A stretch of 64,000 bases of DNA from Fodinibacter luteus (GTDB lineage Bacteria > Actinomycetota > Actinomycetes > Actinomycetales > Dermatophilaceae). The stretch spans positions 186,001 to 250,000 of the forward strand of contig NZ_BAABGM010000013.1 in assembly GCF_039541575.1 (NCBI RefSeq), read 5' to 3'. This document shows, one piece after another, positions 45,237 through 52,991 of the stretch; the stretch's first letter is position 1, and each line of letters begins with the position of its first letter. Made by a program: the position numbers and the translations under genes. Below the pieces are notes generated by a model that had not been told where the DNA came from, did no database searches, and saw only the letters and a list, made by a program, of their open reading frames with translations.

Positions 45237-45500
45237 CTACGCCACAGTTCTCGGATGCGGTTCTCCCGCATGTTCTCCGTGCTCAAGAGCGACGGCGTCT
45301 CGAGGACCTCCGGGCCTCGCTGTCGACTTTCTGTGGACGATCGTGTACACCGTGGCACGGTGCGCGTAGCCGAGCTCGTCCGCGATCGCGTCATAGGTCC
45401 AACCCTCGCTGCGCAGCTCAACGGCCCGGGTCCGGCGGGAAGCGGCGAGCGCCTTGTTCTGGTGTCTGCCGCTGCAGTGCCTGGAGCGCAGCCGACAAAT
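45237..45500 (-). pseudogene. HTH protein remnant (phage-type)
   Basis: Translation on the minus strand ending at the TAG 45237-45239 gives SRRTRAVELRSEGWTYDA followed by IADELGYAHRATVYTIVHR. This is a clear helix-turn-helix of the sort seen in actinobacterial phage and small-terminase-like proteins. No start codon is found in frame after the upstream stop near 45520, and the expected C-terminal helices are missing. The next frame downstream (44822-45421, with RENRIRELWRSYFIDRQ) may be a continuation after a frameshift but is not recognised. Confidence 0.5.
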
Positions 45501-45575
45501 CAGGGGTGAGATTGCCTGAGCACCTCACTCCCTCCGGCGTGACCAGGCCCGTCCCAACGAAGGTCGCAGCCGGGG

Positions 45576-45602
45576 TAAACCAAAGGGCACTCTCAATGCG
45601 TC
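45576..45602 (+). promoter_or_regulatory. Candidate SigE-family promoter of the 45.7-kb gene
   Basis: TAAACC (45576-45581), 17 nt, then CGTC (45599-45602), 57 nt before the ATG at 45659. Same -35/-10 pattern and spacing as at 48662-48688, 50858-50884 and 51057-51083. Confidence 0.6.
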
Positions 45603-45658
45603 CTTCAGGTAGAGGGCCTGGCACCGGTGGTGTGGCCCAGGAGCCATCAGGAGGCTCG

Positions 45659-46822
45659 ATGCTGGAGCAGCCGGTCGCGACTGGCCGCGTGAGGCGCCGG
45701 GCGGCGACGATCGCCGGCCTGACCGCCGCGGCCGTCCTCGCCCTGGCCGGGCTCTCGTTCGCCTGGGCCGGCCACAACGACCAGGCCCTGGAGCCGGTGC
45801 CGGCCAACCCAAGCACCAGCGCGTCAATCGGCTCGGGCATCGCGTCGCCCATGCAGCGGTGGGTCGACGCCCTCCCGGCCGGCGCGCCTCCGGCGACGCC
45901 GTACTGGCACGACGGGACCCTGTACGTCAACGGTGAACGCATCCCGGCCCCGTACGGCAGGGTGGACATCGAGGCCGCGGGTGACACCGTCCTGGTGGGG
46001 GGCTACCAGGGAGATACCAAGGACGTTGGGCCGTTGATGTGGGGGCTCGTTCGAGGCGACCGGCTCGAACCGCTGCCCGTGCCGGCGGGCACGTACGACG
46101 TGTGGCTGAGCGTCGACGGCCGGATCGCGTACTGGATGGCTCGCCAGGACAACGGCACCACGCGGTTCTTCACCTGGGACACCGAGACCAACACCGCCCT
46201 GGCCTCAAGAACCGTGCCGGGTAACAATGCCGAGCTGAGGGGGGTCGACGCCGCCGGAAACGCCTACTGGCAGCCCGACTACATCACCAGCGACCTGTAC
46301 AGCCGGTGGGATGTCCGCGCCGACACGATTACGGCGACCGACCTGACCTACGAGCCGTGGGACCCGCCCGAGTGGGTCGACGGGTTCGTCCCGTGGATGC
46401 CCTCGGAGGACCCGTACCGCTCTCCTGACGGGACCAAGAGGGCCTTCACCGGTTCCGCCCCGTCGGACTCGCCGTCTGACTGCTGCATCAACCAACTGCG
46501 GGTGCGCCCGGTCGCGCCCGACGACCAGCTCGACCCCAAGGACGTCAGCACACTGTCCCTTTCCGATGCGGTCCCCTACCCGCTGTTCGACTTGAACGAG
46601 CCGGAGCACTGGGTGTGGTGGGAGTCCAACGAGTCCGTGCTGATAGCCGTCGACGGCGACCTCCGCAGCTACCTCGTGCGCTGCCCCGCCACTGGCGGAA
46701 CCTGCCAGCGCGTCCTGGACCTCGGCCCCTGGACTGATGCGAACCACCAGCAGGACTCGCAGCACGACCCCTACTGGCTCAGTGGCGGCTGGGCGTTCGG
46801 CCGCGCCCCTGTATCGAGGTAG
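45659..46822 (+). CDS. Membrane-anchored extracytoplasmic protein, sigma-locus paralog A
   Basis: 387 residues from the ATG at 45659 with AGGAGG upstream. A short basic N-terminus (RVRRRA) and one membrane span (about residues 16-36) precede an extracytoplasmic domain with repeated strands of the type YWHDGTLYVNGERIPAPY, VDGRIAYW, FTWDTETNTALASRTVPG and YRSPDGTKRAF, probably a beta-propeller. Cys occur in SDCCINQLRVRPV and VRCPATGGTCQRV. It is paralogous to 51141-52340 and to the ectodomain of the anti-sigma-like protein 48996-50288, but lacks the cytoplasmic anti-sigma part. It may bind a ligand or the partner ectodomain. Promoter motif upstream. Confidence 0.75.
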   Translation: MLEQPVATGRVRRRAATIAGLTAAAVLALAGLSFAWAGHNDQALEPVPANPSTSASIGSGIASPMQRWVDALPAGAPPATPYWHDGTLYVNGERIPAPYGRVDIEAAGDTVLVGGYQGDTKDVGPLMWGLVRGDRLEPLPVPAGTYDVWLSVDGRIAYWMARQDNGTTRFFTWDTETNTALASRTVPGNNAELRGVDAAGNAYWQPDYITSDLYSRWDVRADTITATDLTYEPWDPPEWVDGFVPWMPSEDPYRSPDGTKRAFTGSAPSDSPSDCCINQLRVRPVAPDDQLDPKDVSTLSLSDAVPYPLFDLNEPEHWVWWESNESVLIAVDGDLRSYLVRCPATGGTCQRVLDLGPWTDANHQQDSQHDPYWLSGGWAFGRAPVSR

Positions 46823-47168
46823 AGCGGCCCGCACGTCCACCGACGGTGCGGCTTGGCGTTGGGCCGCGCCCCGGTCAGCCGGCGTGTGCCGTGAGCACAA
46901 TTTTCTCGGCGCCAACCTAGGAGCGCGCCCATTCCTCCGTGGATGCCAGCCATGCCCACCCTTGAGGGCCTGTTGGTATCCGAGCCGGTGAAGGCCACGC
47001 TGAAGGGGCCGATGGAGACTGCCTGCACGTCGTAGTCACGCAGCTGCGAGGCCAGATCTCTGCGGTCATCGGCCGATGAGAGGGGACTTCTCGAGCCTCC
47101 GGGGTTGATGACAACGAAGCGGTCGCCAGGTATGTGGAGTTCCGAGCCCATGCGGCGAACAGCTTGGT
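46823..47168. other. Intergenic region with a gene-end remnant
   Basis: The first about 30 bp match the 3' flank of the paralog at 52341. At 46850-46885 the sequence reads again like the end of the upstream gene (LALGRAPVSR against WAFGRAPVSR), the remnant of a further copy. The minus-strand frame 46917-47151 (GSELHIPGDRFVVINPGG) has plausible codon use but no recognised family and no clear start. Confidence 0.45.
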
Positions 47169-48059
47169 CTACTGCCGGATCCCGAACGTGAGCGACTCGC
47201 GGACCTTGTCGAGCTCCTGGATGATCGCGTCCCCCGGGCTCCCTTCCTGACGTGCCTCGATGACAACGGGTTTGCCTTCGAGTGTCAGGACCCAGAACTC
47301 GATGAGGACCTGCCGGCCGGGGTAGATGTTGGATTCGAAACTGGGGTCGGTTTCGTAGCCCTCGCCGTAGCCCTCGCTCCCGTAGATGTGCGCGAGGTTG
47401 TACCGCGCACCGGCAACCGCCGAGCAGCTGACCCGGTTCGCCCGCACCTTGAGGTTGCTGGTGTCACGGCCGAAGGCCGGGAGCGCGCGCGGCCCCTCCA
47501 CCACCGCGAACTGCGGAAGGGTGGTGAGGAGACGCACCACGTCGTCCACCGTGGCGTCCGGCGCGACCTTCCTGGTGGCTCCGTCCTCCTGACACGGCTC
47601 CGTGCCTGCGAACTCGTGCGGCTGGTAGACGCTCAGGACCACGGCACCGGCGGGGTCCTCCCGGGTGATCCGGTGATGGTCTCCAACGGCTTCCCAGCCG
47701 CCCGCCAGGACGGTCATCCGTGCGCGGAGCCGGCGTCCGGAGTCGTCCAGCCCCAGGGGGATGCTGTAGCTCCTCGGCTTGAGGCACCGGCCCGCGGCGC
47801 AGTCCGAGTCGGGCAGGGTGAAGATGATGGTGCTCCTCGGGGTCACCGCTGGCTGGGGCGCGGTCGTGTCACGGCCCATGGCAACCAGCGGGATGCCGGC
47901 CAGGCCCACCGCGATGATGGCGGCGGCCACGGCAAGGGCGACGGTCATCCGCCGCTTCGCGTGGGCCTGCGAACGGACGGCGTCGAGGTCGACCACAGGT
48001 GGTTCGACGTGCTCGGCGACGTGGAGGGCCGCGTCGGTCAGTCTCTGCTCGAGGTTCAT
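47169..48059 (-). CDS. Anti-sigma-like membrane protein, pair 1
   Basis: 296 residues; the ATG overlaps the sigma stop (ATGA). The cytoplasmic N-terminus (LEQRLTDAALHVAEHVEPP, then VRSQAHAKRR) is about half identical to that of 48996-50288. One membrane span (about residues 38-60) follows, ending in MGRDTTAP. The ectodomain is unlike the other pair: it contains DCAAGRCLKPRSYSIPLGLD, VVLSVYQPHEFAGTEPC and SNLKVRANRVSCSAVAGARYN. Coupling to a SigE-family sigma factor suggests it holds that factor at the membrane until an extracytoplasmic signal arrives. No ZAS zinc motif is seen. Confidence 0.72.
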   Translation of the reverse strand: MNLEQRLTDAALHVAEHVEPPVVDLDAVRSQAHAKRRMTVALAVAAAIIAVGLAGIPLVAMGRDTTAPQPAVTPRSTIIFTLPDSDCAAGRCLKPRSYSIPLGLDDSGRRLRARMTVLAGGWEAVGDHHRITREDPAGAVVLSVYQPHEFAGTEPCQEDGATRKVAPDATVDDVVRLLTTLPQFAVVEGPRALPAFGRDTSNLKVRANRVSCSAVAGARYNLAHIYGSEGYGEGYETDPSFESNIYPGRQVLIEFWVLTLEGKPVVIEARQEGSPGDAIIQELDKVRESLTFGIRQ

Positions 48060-48613
48060 GGCGTGACCCCTTGGGCCGGTCCTGGGGGTCTGGCGGGCAG
48101 GTCGGAGGGTTCGGCGGGCGGGTCGGAGGGTTCGGCGAGCAGCCGGGCCAGCCGGCGGGCGGCTGCGTGGCCGTGGCTCTTGACGGTGCCTGGCGCCATG
48201 TCCAGGGTCACGGCGATCTCGGCTTCGCTCAGGTCCTCGTAGTACTTCAGCACGGTCACCGCTCGCTGCCTCGGGGGGAGACTCAGGACGGCGGCCCAGA
48301 CGCGCTCGTGTTCTGCGATGTCGTCGACGTGGCCGTCCCAGGACCGGTCGTCGCGCACGAGTACGGGGGACTCGTGTGCGGAGCGGCGGCGCCACCACGA
48401 GGTGGACTGGTTGACCAGCACCTTGCGGGCGTAGGCGACGGGGCGGTCCATCGCCTCGATCCGAGTCCAGTGCTGGTAGACCCGCACCAACGTGGTCTGC
48501 AGCAGGTCCTCGGCTCGCTGGGAGTCACCGGTCATCAGGTAGGCGGTGCGGAACAGGGTCGCGGTGTTGGCGGCGACGAAGGCCGTGAAGCGGTCGTCGT
48601 CGCTCTGCCGCAC
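48056..48613 (-). CDS. SigE-family RNA polymerase sigma factor, pair 1
   Basis: 185 residues from the GTG at 48613, with GGAGG 7 nt upstream. Region 2 is FRTAYLMTGDSQRAEDLLQTTLVRVYQHW, followed by VAYARKVLVNQSTSWWRRRS. Region 4 is LPPRQRAVTVLKYYEDLSEAEIAVTLDMAPGTVKSHGHAAARRL. This is the SigE-family architecture of small sigma-70 factors common in actinobacteria. It is about 65 percent identical by eye to the factor at 50285-50809. A TGAACC-N17-CGTT element 49 nt upstream suggests autoregulation. Confidence 0.9.
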   Translation of the reverse strand: MRQSDDDRFTAFVAANTATLFRTAYLMTGDSQRAEDLLQTTLVRVYQHWTRIEAMDRPVAYARKVLVNQSTSWWRRRSAHESPVLVRDDRSWDGHVDDIAEHERVWAAVLSLPPRQRAVTVLKYYEDLSEAEIAVTLDMAPGTVKSHGHAAARRLARLLAEPSDPPAEPSDLPARPPGPAQGVTP

Positions 48614-48661
48614 TCTCGCCTCCTTGAAGAAGGGTCGACCGGGTGGTCGCCTCACTTACTC

Positions 48662-48688
48662 AACGCCGCGAGGGTGGCCCGGGGTTCA
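48662..48688 (-). promoter_or_regulatory. Candidate autoregulated promoter of sigma pair 1
   Basis: On the minus strand TGAACC (48683-48688), 17 nt, then CGTT (48662-48665), 49 nt before the GTG. Flanking bases are also similar to the pair 2 site (CGGCGTT/GTGGCGTT, then AGT and AGGCGACC). Confidence 0.65.
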
Positions 48689-48995
48689 GTCGCCTACGTA
48701 TCGGCTTCGCGTCATCGAAGTCAGGATGCACCCTGGCGCGGCCCAAGGCCATGTCTGGACCGGGCGCAACCACGCTCGATGGCAGACACCATGTCCACGA
48801 CTGGTCACTGCGGGGCCACTGTGCTGCGGTCTCGCAGGCGGCCCCTTGCCGGTTGGTGATCACGTCGGGAGCGTACGAGCGGTAGCGGGGCAAGGACCTC
48901 CGACCCGGGTCGTTACCCTGCCCGAGCACGCCCAGGGCATAGGCGGCGAGGTGGGGGACCTACTCGCGGTTGAGTCACCCCGACTGGCCGTGGGG
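48689..48995. other. Gap between sigma pair 1 promoter and pair 2 end
   Basis: About 300 bp without a convincing gene. CCTTGCC (about 48843) and GGCAAGG (about 48890) could pair across a long loop as a weak terminator for pair 2. Confidence 0.4.
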
Positions 48996-50288
48996 CTACT
49001 CCGCAGCCGGGGCGCGGGCGAAGGCCCAGTCCGCATCCCAGTGGGGGACGTACTGGGCTCCTTCGTTGCTGTTGCGGCCGAGGTCGAACACCCGCTCGCA
49101 GGCCCCGTTGCTGGTCGAGCAGCGCACAAGGTAGCTGTGGTTGGCGACGGGGGCGTCCAGAAGCACGGTCTGGTTCGTCTCCCACCACACCATCCACGTC
49201 CCGCGGTCGGTGGCGGCGTCCCACAGCCGCATCGAGGGGATGCCCTGGGGGAGCTGCAAGGTGACGATGTCGCCGGGCTGGCCCGACTGTGCTGGGCGCA
49301 CCCTCAGCTGAGTGGCGCAGCAGCCGGCTGGGGAGTCTCCCGGGGCGGCTTCGGTGAAGACCTCCCGGGTGCCGTCCGGGGAGACGAACGCGTCCTCGAG
49401 ACCTTTGAACGCGTCGAACTGGTTGAGCGTCTTGGTGGGGTCGTAGGTCAGCTCGGTCGGTGCGACGGTGTCGGCGCGTACGTCCCAGCGGGCGACCGGG
49501 GACTCGCTCGCTTGGTCCAGCACGTGGCCATTCCCTGCAGCGTCGATACCGAGCAGGTTGATGCGACACACGGAGCCCTCCAGCCACATGTTCCCCGGCA
49601 CGGTTCGGGAAGCCAGAGGCGCGTTCGTCTCGGTGTCCCAGGTGACGAACTGCGTGATCTCAGCGGTGGGGTGGGCCTCCCAGAACGCGACCCGGCCGTC
49701 GACGCTCAGCTGTGGGCTGTAGCCCTCCGGGACGGGAAGGGGCGTGAGCTGGTCGCCACGCACCAACATCCACTGCGGTGACGCTCCGCCCTCCTCGAAC
49801 CTGGTTTCGCCTGCAACCAGGACGGTCTCACCGGCGGCCTCGAGCGTCACGGAGGCGTAAGGCGCCGGGACCTGTACTCCGCGCACGTGCAGCACGCCGT
49901 CGTGCCAGTACGGGGACAGCGGCGGCTCCCCGACCGGAAGGTCGTCCATCCACGCCTGCAGTCCGGGCCCGGCCGGGAAGCCAGGTTCCTGCGGCCGCTC
50001 CCCGTCGATCCCCTTGTCCACGCAGCGGGAGGGATCCCTCAGGTCGGCTCGGAAAAGCTCACCGGTTGGCTCCGGTGCCACTGGCGGTGCCGTGGTGTCA
50101 CGGCTGGCAGTGAGCAGAGGGATGCCCGCCAGGGCGAGAGCGAAGATCCCGGCGGCTGCGGTGGCGGCGACGGTGCGCCGCCGGTTGGCGTGGGCCAGGG
50201 AGCGGATGCCGTCGAGGGTGACCTCTGGTGGGTCGACCTGCTCGGCCAGGTGGCGGAGGGTCTGGGACAGCTGCTGATCCAGGTTCAT
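48996..50288 (-). CDS. Anti-sigma-like membrane protein, pair 2, with propeller-type ectodomain
   Basis: 430 residues; the ATG overlaps the sigma stop (ATGA). The cytoplasmic N-terminus (LDQQLSQTLRHLAEQVDPP, IRSLAHANRRRT) and single membrane span match the pair 1 partner. From about residue 100 the ectodomain matches the two stand-alone proteins: PYWHDGVLHVRGVQVPAPY, SVDGRVAFWEAH, FVTWDTETNAPLASRTVPG and FVSPDGTREVF. CCATQLRVRP and VRCSTSNGACERV carry the same Cys pattern. It is probably an anti-sigma factor whose sensor domain is shared with its neighbours. Confidence 0.75.
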   Translation of the reverse strand: MNLDQQLSQTLRHLAEQVDPPEVTLDGIRSLAHANRRRTVAATAAAGIFALALAGIPLLTASRDTTAPPVAPEPTGELFRADLRDPSRCVDKGIDGERPQEPGFPAGPGLQAWMDDLPVGEPPLSPYWHDGVLHVRGVQVPAPYASVTLEAAGETVLVAGETRFEEGGASPQWMLVRGDQLTPLPVPEGYSPQLSVDGRVAFWEAHPTAEITQFVTWDTETNAPLASRTVPGNMWLEGSVCRINLLGIDAAGNGHVLDQASESPVARWDVRADTVAPTELTYDPTKTLNQFDAFKGLEDAFVSPDGTREVFTEAAPGDSPAGCCATQLRVRPAQSGQPGDIVTLQLPQGIPSMRLWDAATDRGTWMVWWETNQTVLLDAPVANHSYLVRCSTSNGACERVFDLGRNSNEGAQYVPHWDADWAFARAPAAE

Positions 50289-50809
50289 GGCGTTGCCTCC
50301 CGAGCTGGTGCCGGCGCGGCGCCCGGCTCGGCGAGCAGAACGGCCAGCCGCCGCGCGGCGGCGTGGGCGTGGCTCTTGACGGTGCCCGGCGCCATGTCCA
50401 GGGCGGCGGCGATCTCGGCCTCGCTGAGGTCCTCGTAGTGCTTCAACACCACCACCGCGCGTTGCCTGGGGGGCAGGGCCAGCACGGCCGCCCAGACCCG
50501 CTCGTGTTCGCCGACGTTCTCGAGCCGGCCGTCCCACGTGCGGTCGTCGCGCACGAGCACAGGCGACTCGTGCGAGGAGCGGCGGCGCCACCACGACGTG
50601 GCTTGGTTGACCAGGATCTTGCGGGTGTAAGCGACCGGGTGGTCCATCGCCTCGACCAGGGCCCAGCGCTGGTAGACCCGCACCAGCGAGTCCTGGAGAA
50701 GGTCCTCGGCGCGCTGGTAGTCACCGGTGATCAGGTAGGCGGTGCGGAACAAGGTGGCGCTGTGCTCGGCGACGAACGCGGAGAACGCCTCCTCGTCGCT
50801 GCGTCGCAT
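50285..50809 (-). CDS. SigE-family RNA polymerase sigma factor, pair 2
   Basis: 174 residues from the ATG at 50809, with AAGGAGG upstream. Region 2 is FRTAYLITGDYQRAEDLLQDSLVRVYQRW; region 4 is LPPRQRAVVVLKHYEDLSEAEIAAALDMAPGTVKSHAHAAARRL. Close paralog of 48056-48613. It is coupled to its partner by a 4-nt overlap and preceded by TGAACC-N17-CGTT 49 nt upstream, the same distance as in pair 1. Region 3 is absent, as expected for ECF-type factors. Confidence 0.92.
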   Translation of the reverse strand: MRRSDEEAFSAFVAEHSATLFRTAYLITGDYQRAEDLLQDSLVRVYQRWALVEAMDHPVAYTRKILVNQATSWWRRRSSHESPVLVRDDRTWDGRLENVGEHERVWAAVLALPPRQRAVVVLKHYEDLSEAEIAAALDMAPGTVKSHAHAAARRLAVLLAEPGAAPAPAREATP

Positions 50810-50857
50810 CTCGCCTCCTTCGTCGCAGGCGGGCCCAAGAAGGTCGCCTACCCACTG

Positions 50858-50884
50858 AACGCCACGACGGAGGACCCTGGTTCA
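50858..50884 (-). promoter_or_regulatory. Candidate autoregulated promoter of sigma pair 2
   Basis: On the minus strand TGAACC (50879-50884), 17 nt, then CGTT (50858-50861), 49 nt before the ATG. Confidence 0.65.
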
Positions 50885-51056
50885 GTCGACGGGCAGCCCA
50901 GTTGCCAGAGGTGGGAATCGGATCCACGCCAGGCGCCCCCGGGCGAGTGGTCTCATGTCCGCCACTTGGGCGAGAGTGGGACTTGCGAGACTGACTGACG
51001 AGGACCTCACTCCCTCAGGCGTGACCAAGCCCGTCCCATGGGCTTCCCAGCCGGAC

Positions 51057-51083
51057 TGAACCACAGCGCACTCTCAATGCGTC
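51057..51083 (+). promoter_or_regulatory. Candidate SigE-family promoter of the 51.1-kb gene
   Basis: TGAACC (51057-51062), 17 nt, then CGTC (51080-51083), 58 nt before the ATG at 51141. The downstream leader (CTTCATGTAGAGGGCCTGGC) is nearly identical to that of the 45.7-kb paralog. Confidence 0.6.
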
Positions 51084-51140
51084 CTTCATGTAGAGGGCCT
51101 GGCACCGGTGGTGTGGCCTAGGGCATTATCAGGAGGCTCG

Positions 51141-52340
51141 ATGCTGGAGCAGCTGGTCTCGCCCGGCCGGGTGAGGCGCCGGGCGGTTGTGGTCGCCGGC
51201 CTGACCGCCGCCGCCGTGCTGGTCCTGGTACTAGCGGGGCTCTCGTTCGAGTGGGCGGGCCGCAGTGGTCGTGCCCTGGAGCCGGTGCCGGCCAACTCGA
51301 TCCCGACCCCGACCCCGACCCCGGCGGCGAGCATGGCGTTCCCCTCCGAGTTGCACCAGTGGATCGACGCCCTCCCGGCAGGCGCGCCGCCGGCCACGCC
51401 GTACTGGCACGACGGGGTCCTGTACATCAACGGTGAGCAGATCCCCGCCCCGTTCGTCGCGGTGGACCTCAGGGTCAGCGGCGATACGGTCCTGGTGGGC
51501 GGCGACCAGAGCGAACCCCAGGATGGGGACGCGCCAACGGCGTGGGCGCTCGTTCGGGGCGACCGGCTTCAACCGCTCCCGGTGCCGGATGGTGCTCACC
51601 CGCCGGGCTTGAGCGTGGACGGCCGCATCGCCTATTGGGTGAATCACCAAGAGAACCCGGATCGGGTGGAGTTCTTCACCTGGGACACCGAGGCGAACAC
51701 GGCGCTGGCCACGTATACCCTCCAGCGCAACAAGGAGAACTGGGACGGGCGCGAGCTGTTGGGGATCGACGCCGCCGGGAACGGTTACTGGAAGGCCTCC
51801 CTGGCTGACCCCTATCTCACCCGTTGGGATATCCGCGCCGGCACCCTCCATCCGACTGAGCTGGCCTACGACATGATGGAAGGGCCGGAGACGTTCGACT
51901 TGGTCATGCCGTGGATGCACCCGGGCGAGCAATACCGCTCCCCCGACGGCACCAAAGAGATGTTCACCGCCTCCATCCCGTCGGACTCGCCGTCTGACTG
52001 CTGCATCCACCAGCTGCGGGTGCGACCGGTCGGGCCGGACGAGTCGCTCGACCCACAGGACGTCATCACACTGCCGCCCTCCGAGCCCGAACTCGCAGAG
52101 CGCTACTTCTTGGGTGAAGGGGAGGAGGGGTACTGGACGTGGTGGGAATCCGACGAGTCGGTGCTGATCACCGTCGATGCCGACCTCTACACCTACCTGC
52201 TGCGCTGCTCGGCCACCGGCGCAGCCTGCGAGCGCGTCGCCGACCTCGGGAGTAGCGACATCGCTTCCAAGGACTCGTACCCGTCCTTCTACGACTGGAT
52301 GCGCAACTGGGCATTCGCCCGCGCCCCGGTATCGAGGTAG
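51141..52340 (+). CDS. Membrane-anchored extracytoplasmic protein, sigma-locus paralog B
   Basis: 399 residues from the ATG at 51141 after AGGAGG. One membrane span (about residues 17-38), a PTPTPTP linker, then a propeller-like ectodomain with PYWHDGVLYINGEQIPAPF, SVDGRIAYW, FFTWDTEANTALATYT and YRSPDGTKEMF; CCIHQLRVRPV and LRCSATGAACERV conserve the Cys. About 60 percent identical by eye to paralog A, including upstream leader and 3' flank, so the pair arose by segmental duplication. The cytoplasmic part is only about 15 residues, too short for an anti-sigma domain. Confidence 0.75.
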   Translation: MLEQLVSPGRVRRRAVVVAGLTAAAVLVLVLAGLSFEWAGRSGRALEPVPANSIPTPTPTPAASMAFPSELHQWIDALPAGAPPATPYWHDGVLYINGEQIPAPFVAVDLRVSGDTVLVGGDQSEPQDGDAPTAWALVRGDRLQPLPVPDGAHPPGLSVDGRIAYWVNHQENPDRVEFFTWDTEANTALATYTLQRNKENWDGRELLGIDAAGNGYWKASLADPYLTRWDIRAGTLHPTELAYDMMEGPETFDLVMPWMHPGEQYRSPDGTKEMFTASIPSDSPSDCCIHQLRVRPVGPDESLDPQDVITLPPSEPELAERYFLGEGEEGYWTWWESDESVLITVDADLYTYLLRCSATGAACERVADLGSSDIASKDSYPSFYDWMRNWAFARAPVSR

Positions 52341-52562
52341 AGCGGCGCGCAACGGACACCGACCGTGCAGCGGGCGCGAACCTGCCGCGAGGTCGAGTGG
52401 CAGGCCGATGCGCGCCCGGGCATGAGACTGGAACTACCTCAATGCCGGCATGAGCGGGAGGAACACCTTGACCTCAGGGAATTTGCTTCGACGAGGTGGA
52501 CGGCGGAGCAGTCGATAGTGGGTTCGCCGCTGCCTTCCGCCGGGCACGAGTCATGCGCCCCG

Positions 52563-52790
52563 TCAGCAGTCGACGCTGACAGCCAGGCGGCAATGGTCGT
52601 TAGGTCGCCGCCTCCAGTACTCGTTGCCGTCTTCTCCGTAGTCGCACAAGATGTTGAAGTCGCCCGCCACCAGCATCGGTTTGCCTCGCGGGGACGCACC
52701 GAACCGGCTCGATGAGACCCCGTCCGGCCAGGGGTGGTCCGGGCCGGCCGGGGGTAGCGCGGCACCAAGGCACGGGACTGTGTGAGCGGG
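52563..52790 (-). pseudogene. Remnant of an endonuclease/exonuclease/phosphatase family protein
   Basis: The minus-strand frame ending at the TGA 52563-52565 encodes GKPMLVAGDFNILCDYGEDG followed by NEYWRRR. The GDFN motif and following YGEDG...YW segment are characteristic of EEP-superfamily hydrolases. Upstream of it only about 40 related residues remain, and downstream the His-containing end is missing. Lack of a start and truncation at both ends mark it as a relic. The rest of 52341-52989 shows no gene. Confidence 0.55.
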
Positions 52791-52974
52791 GTCAGCGGCG
52801 TCCTCCCACCAACGATCTGGCCAACAACCACGAAGTGGAAGGGGGTGCTCGAGGGGCTGGTGACGCCGCGAGCTCGCGGCTTGACCATGCGCCGTTGAGG
52901 CAGGTAGCGCTGTGCACCGCGCAAACGGCCCCTATCAACCGCGGAAAGCAGTGCTGACCTGCAACGACGGCGCA

Positions 52975-52991
52975 GACGGGCCGTGCCCGTC
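52975..52991. terminator. Small hairpin overlapping the sigA stop
   Basis: GACGGGC (52975-52981) pairs with 52985-52991 around CGT; the right arm overlaps the TGA of sigA. It is weaker than the other hairpins here, consistent with the native terminator having been separated by the island. Confidence 0.4.

Noticed and set aside
45418..45987. Minus-strand frame opposite the start of sigma-locus paralog A
   Set aside because: Its C-terminal half is antisense to a conserved gene and lacks a start context. The real signal in this region is the HTH remnant in another frame.
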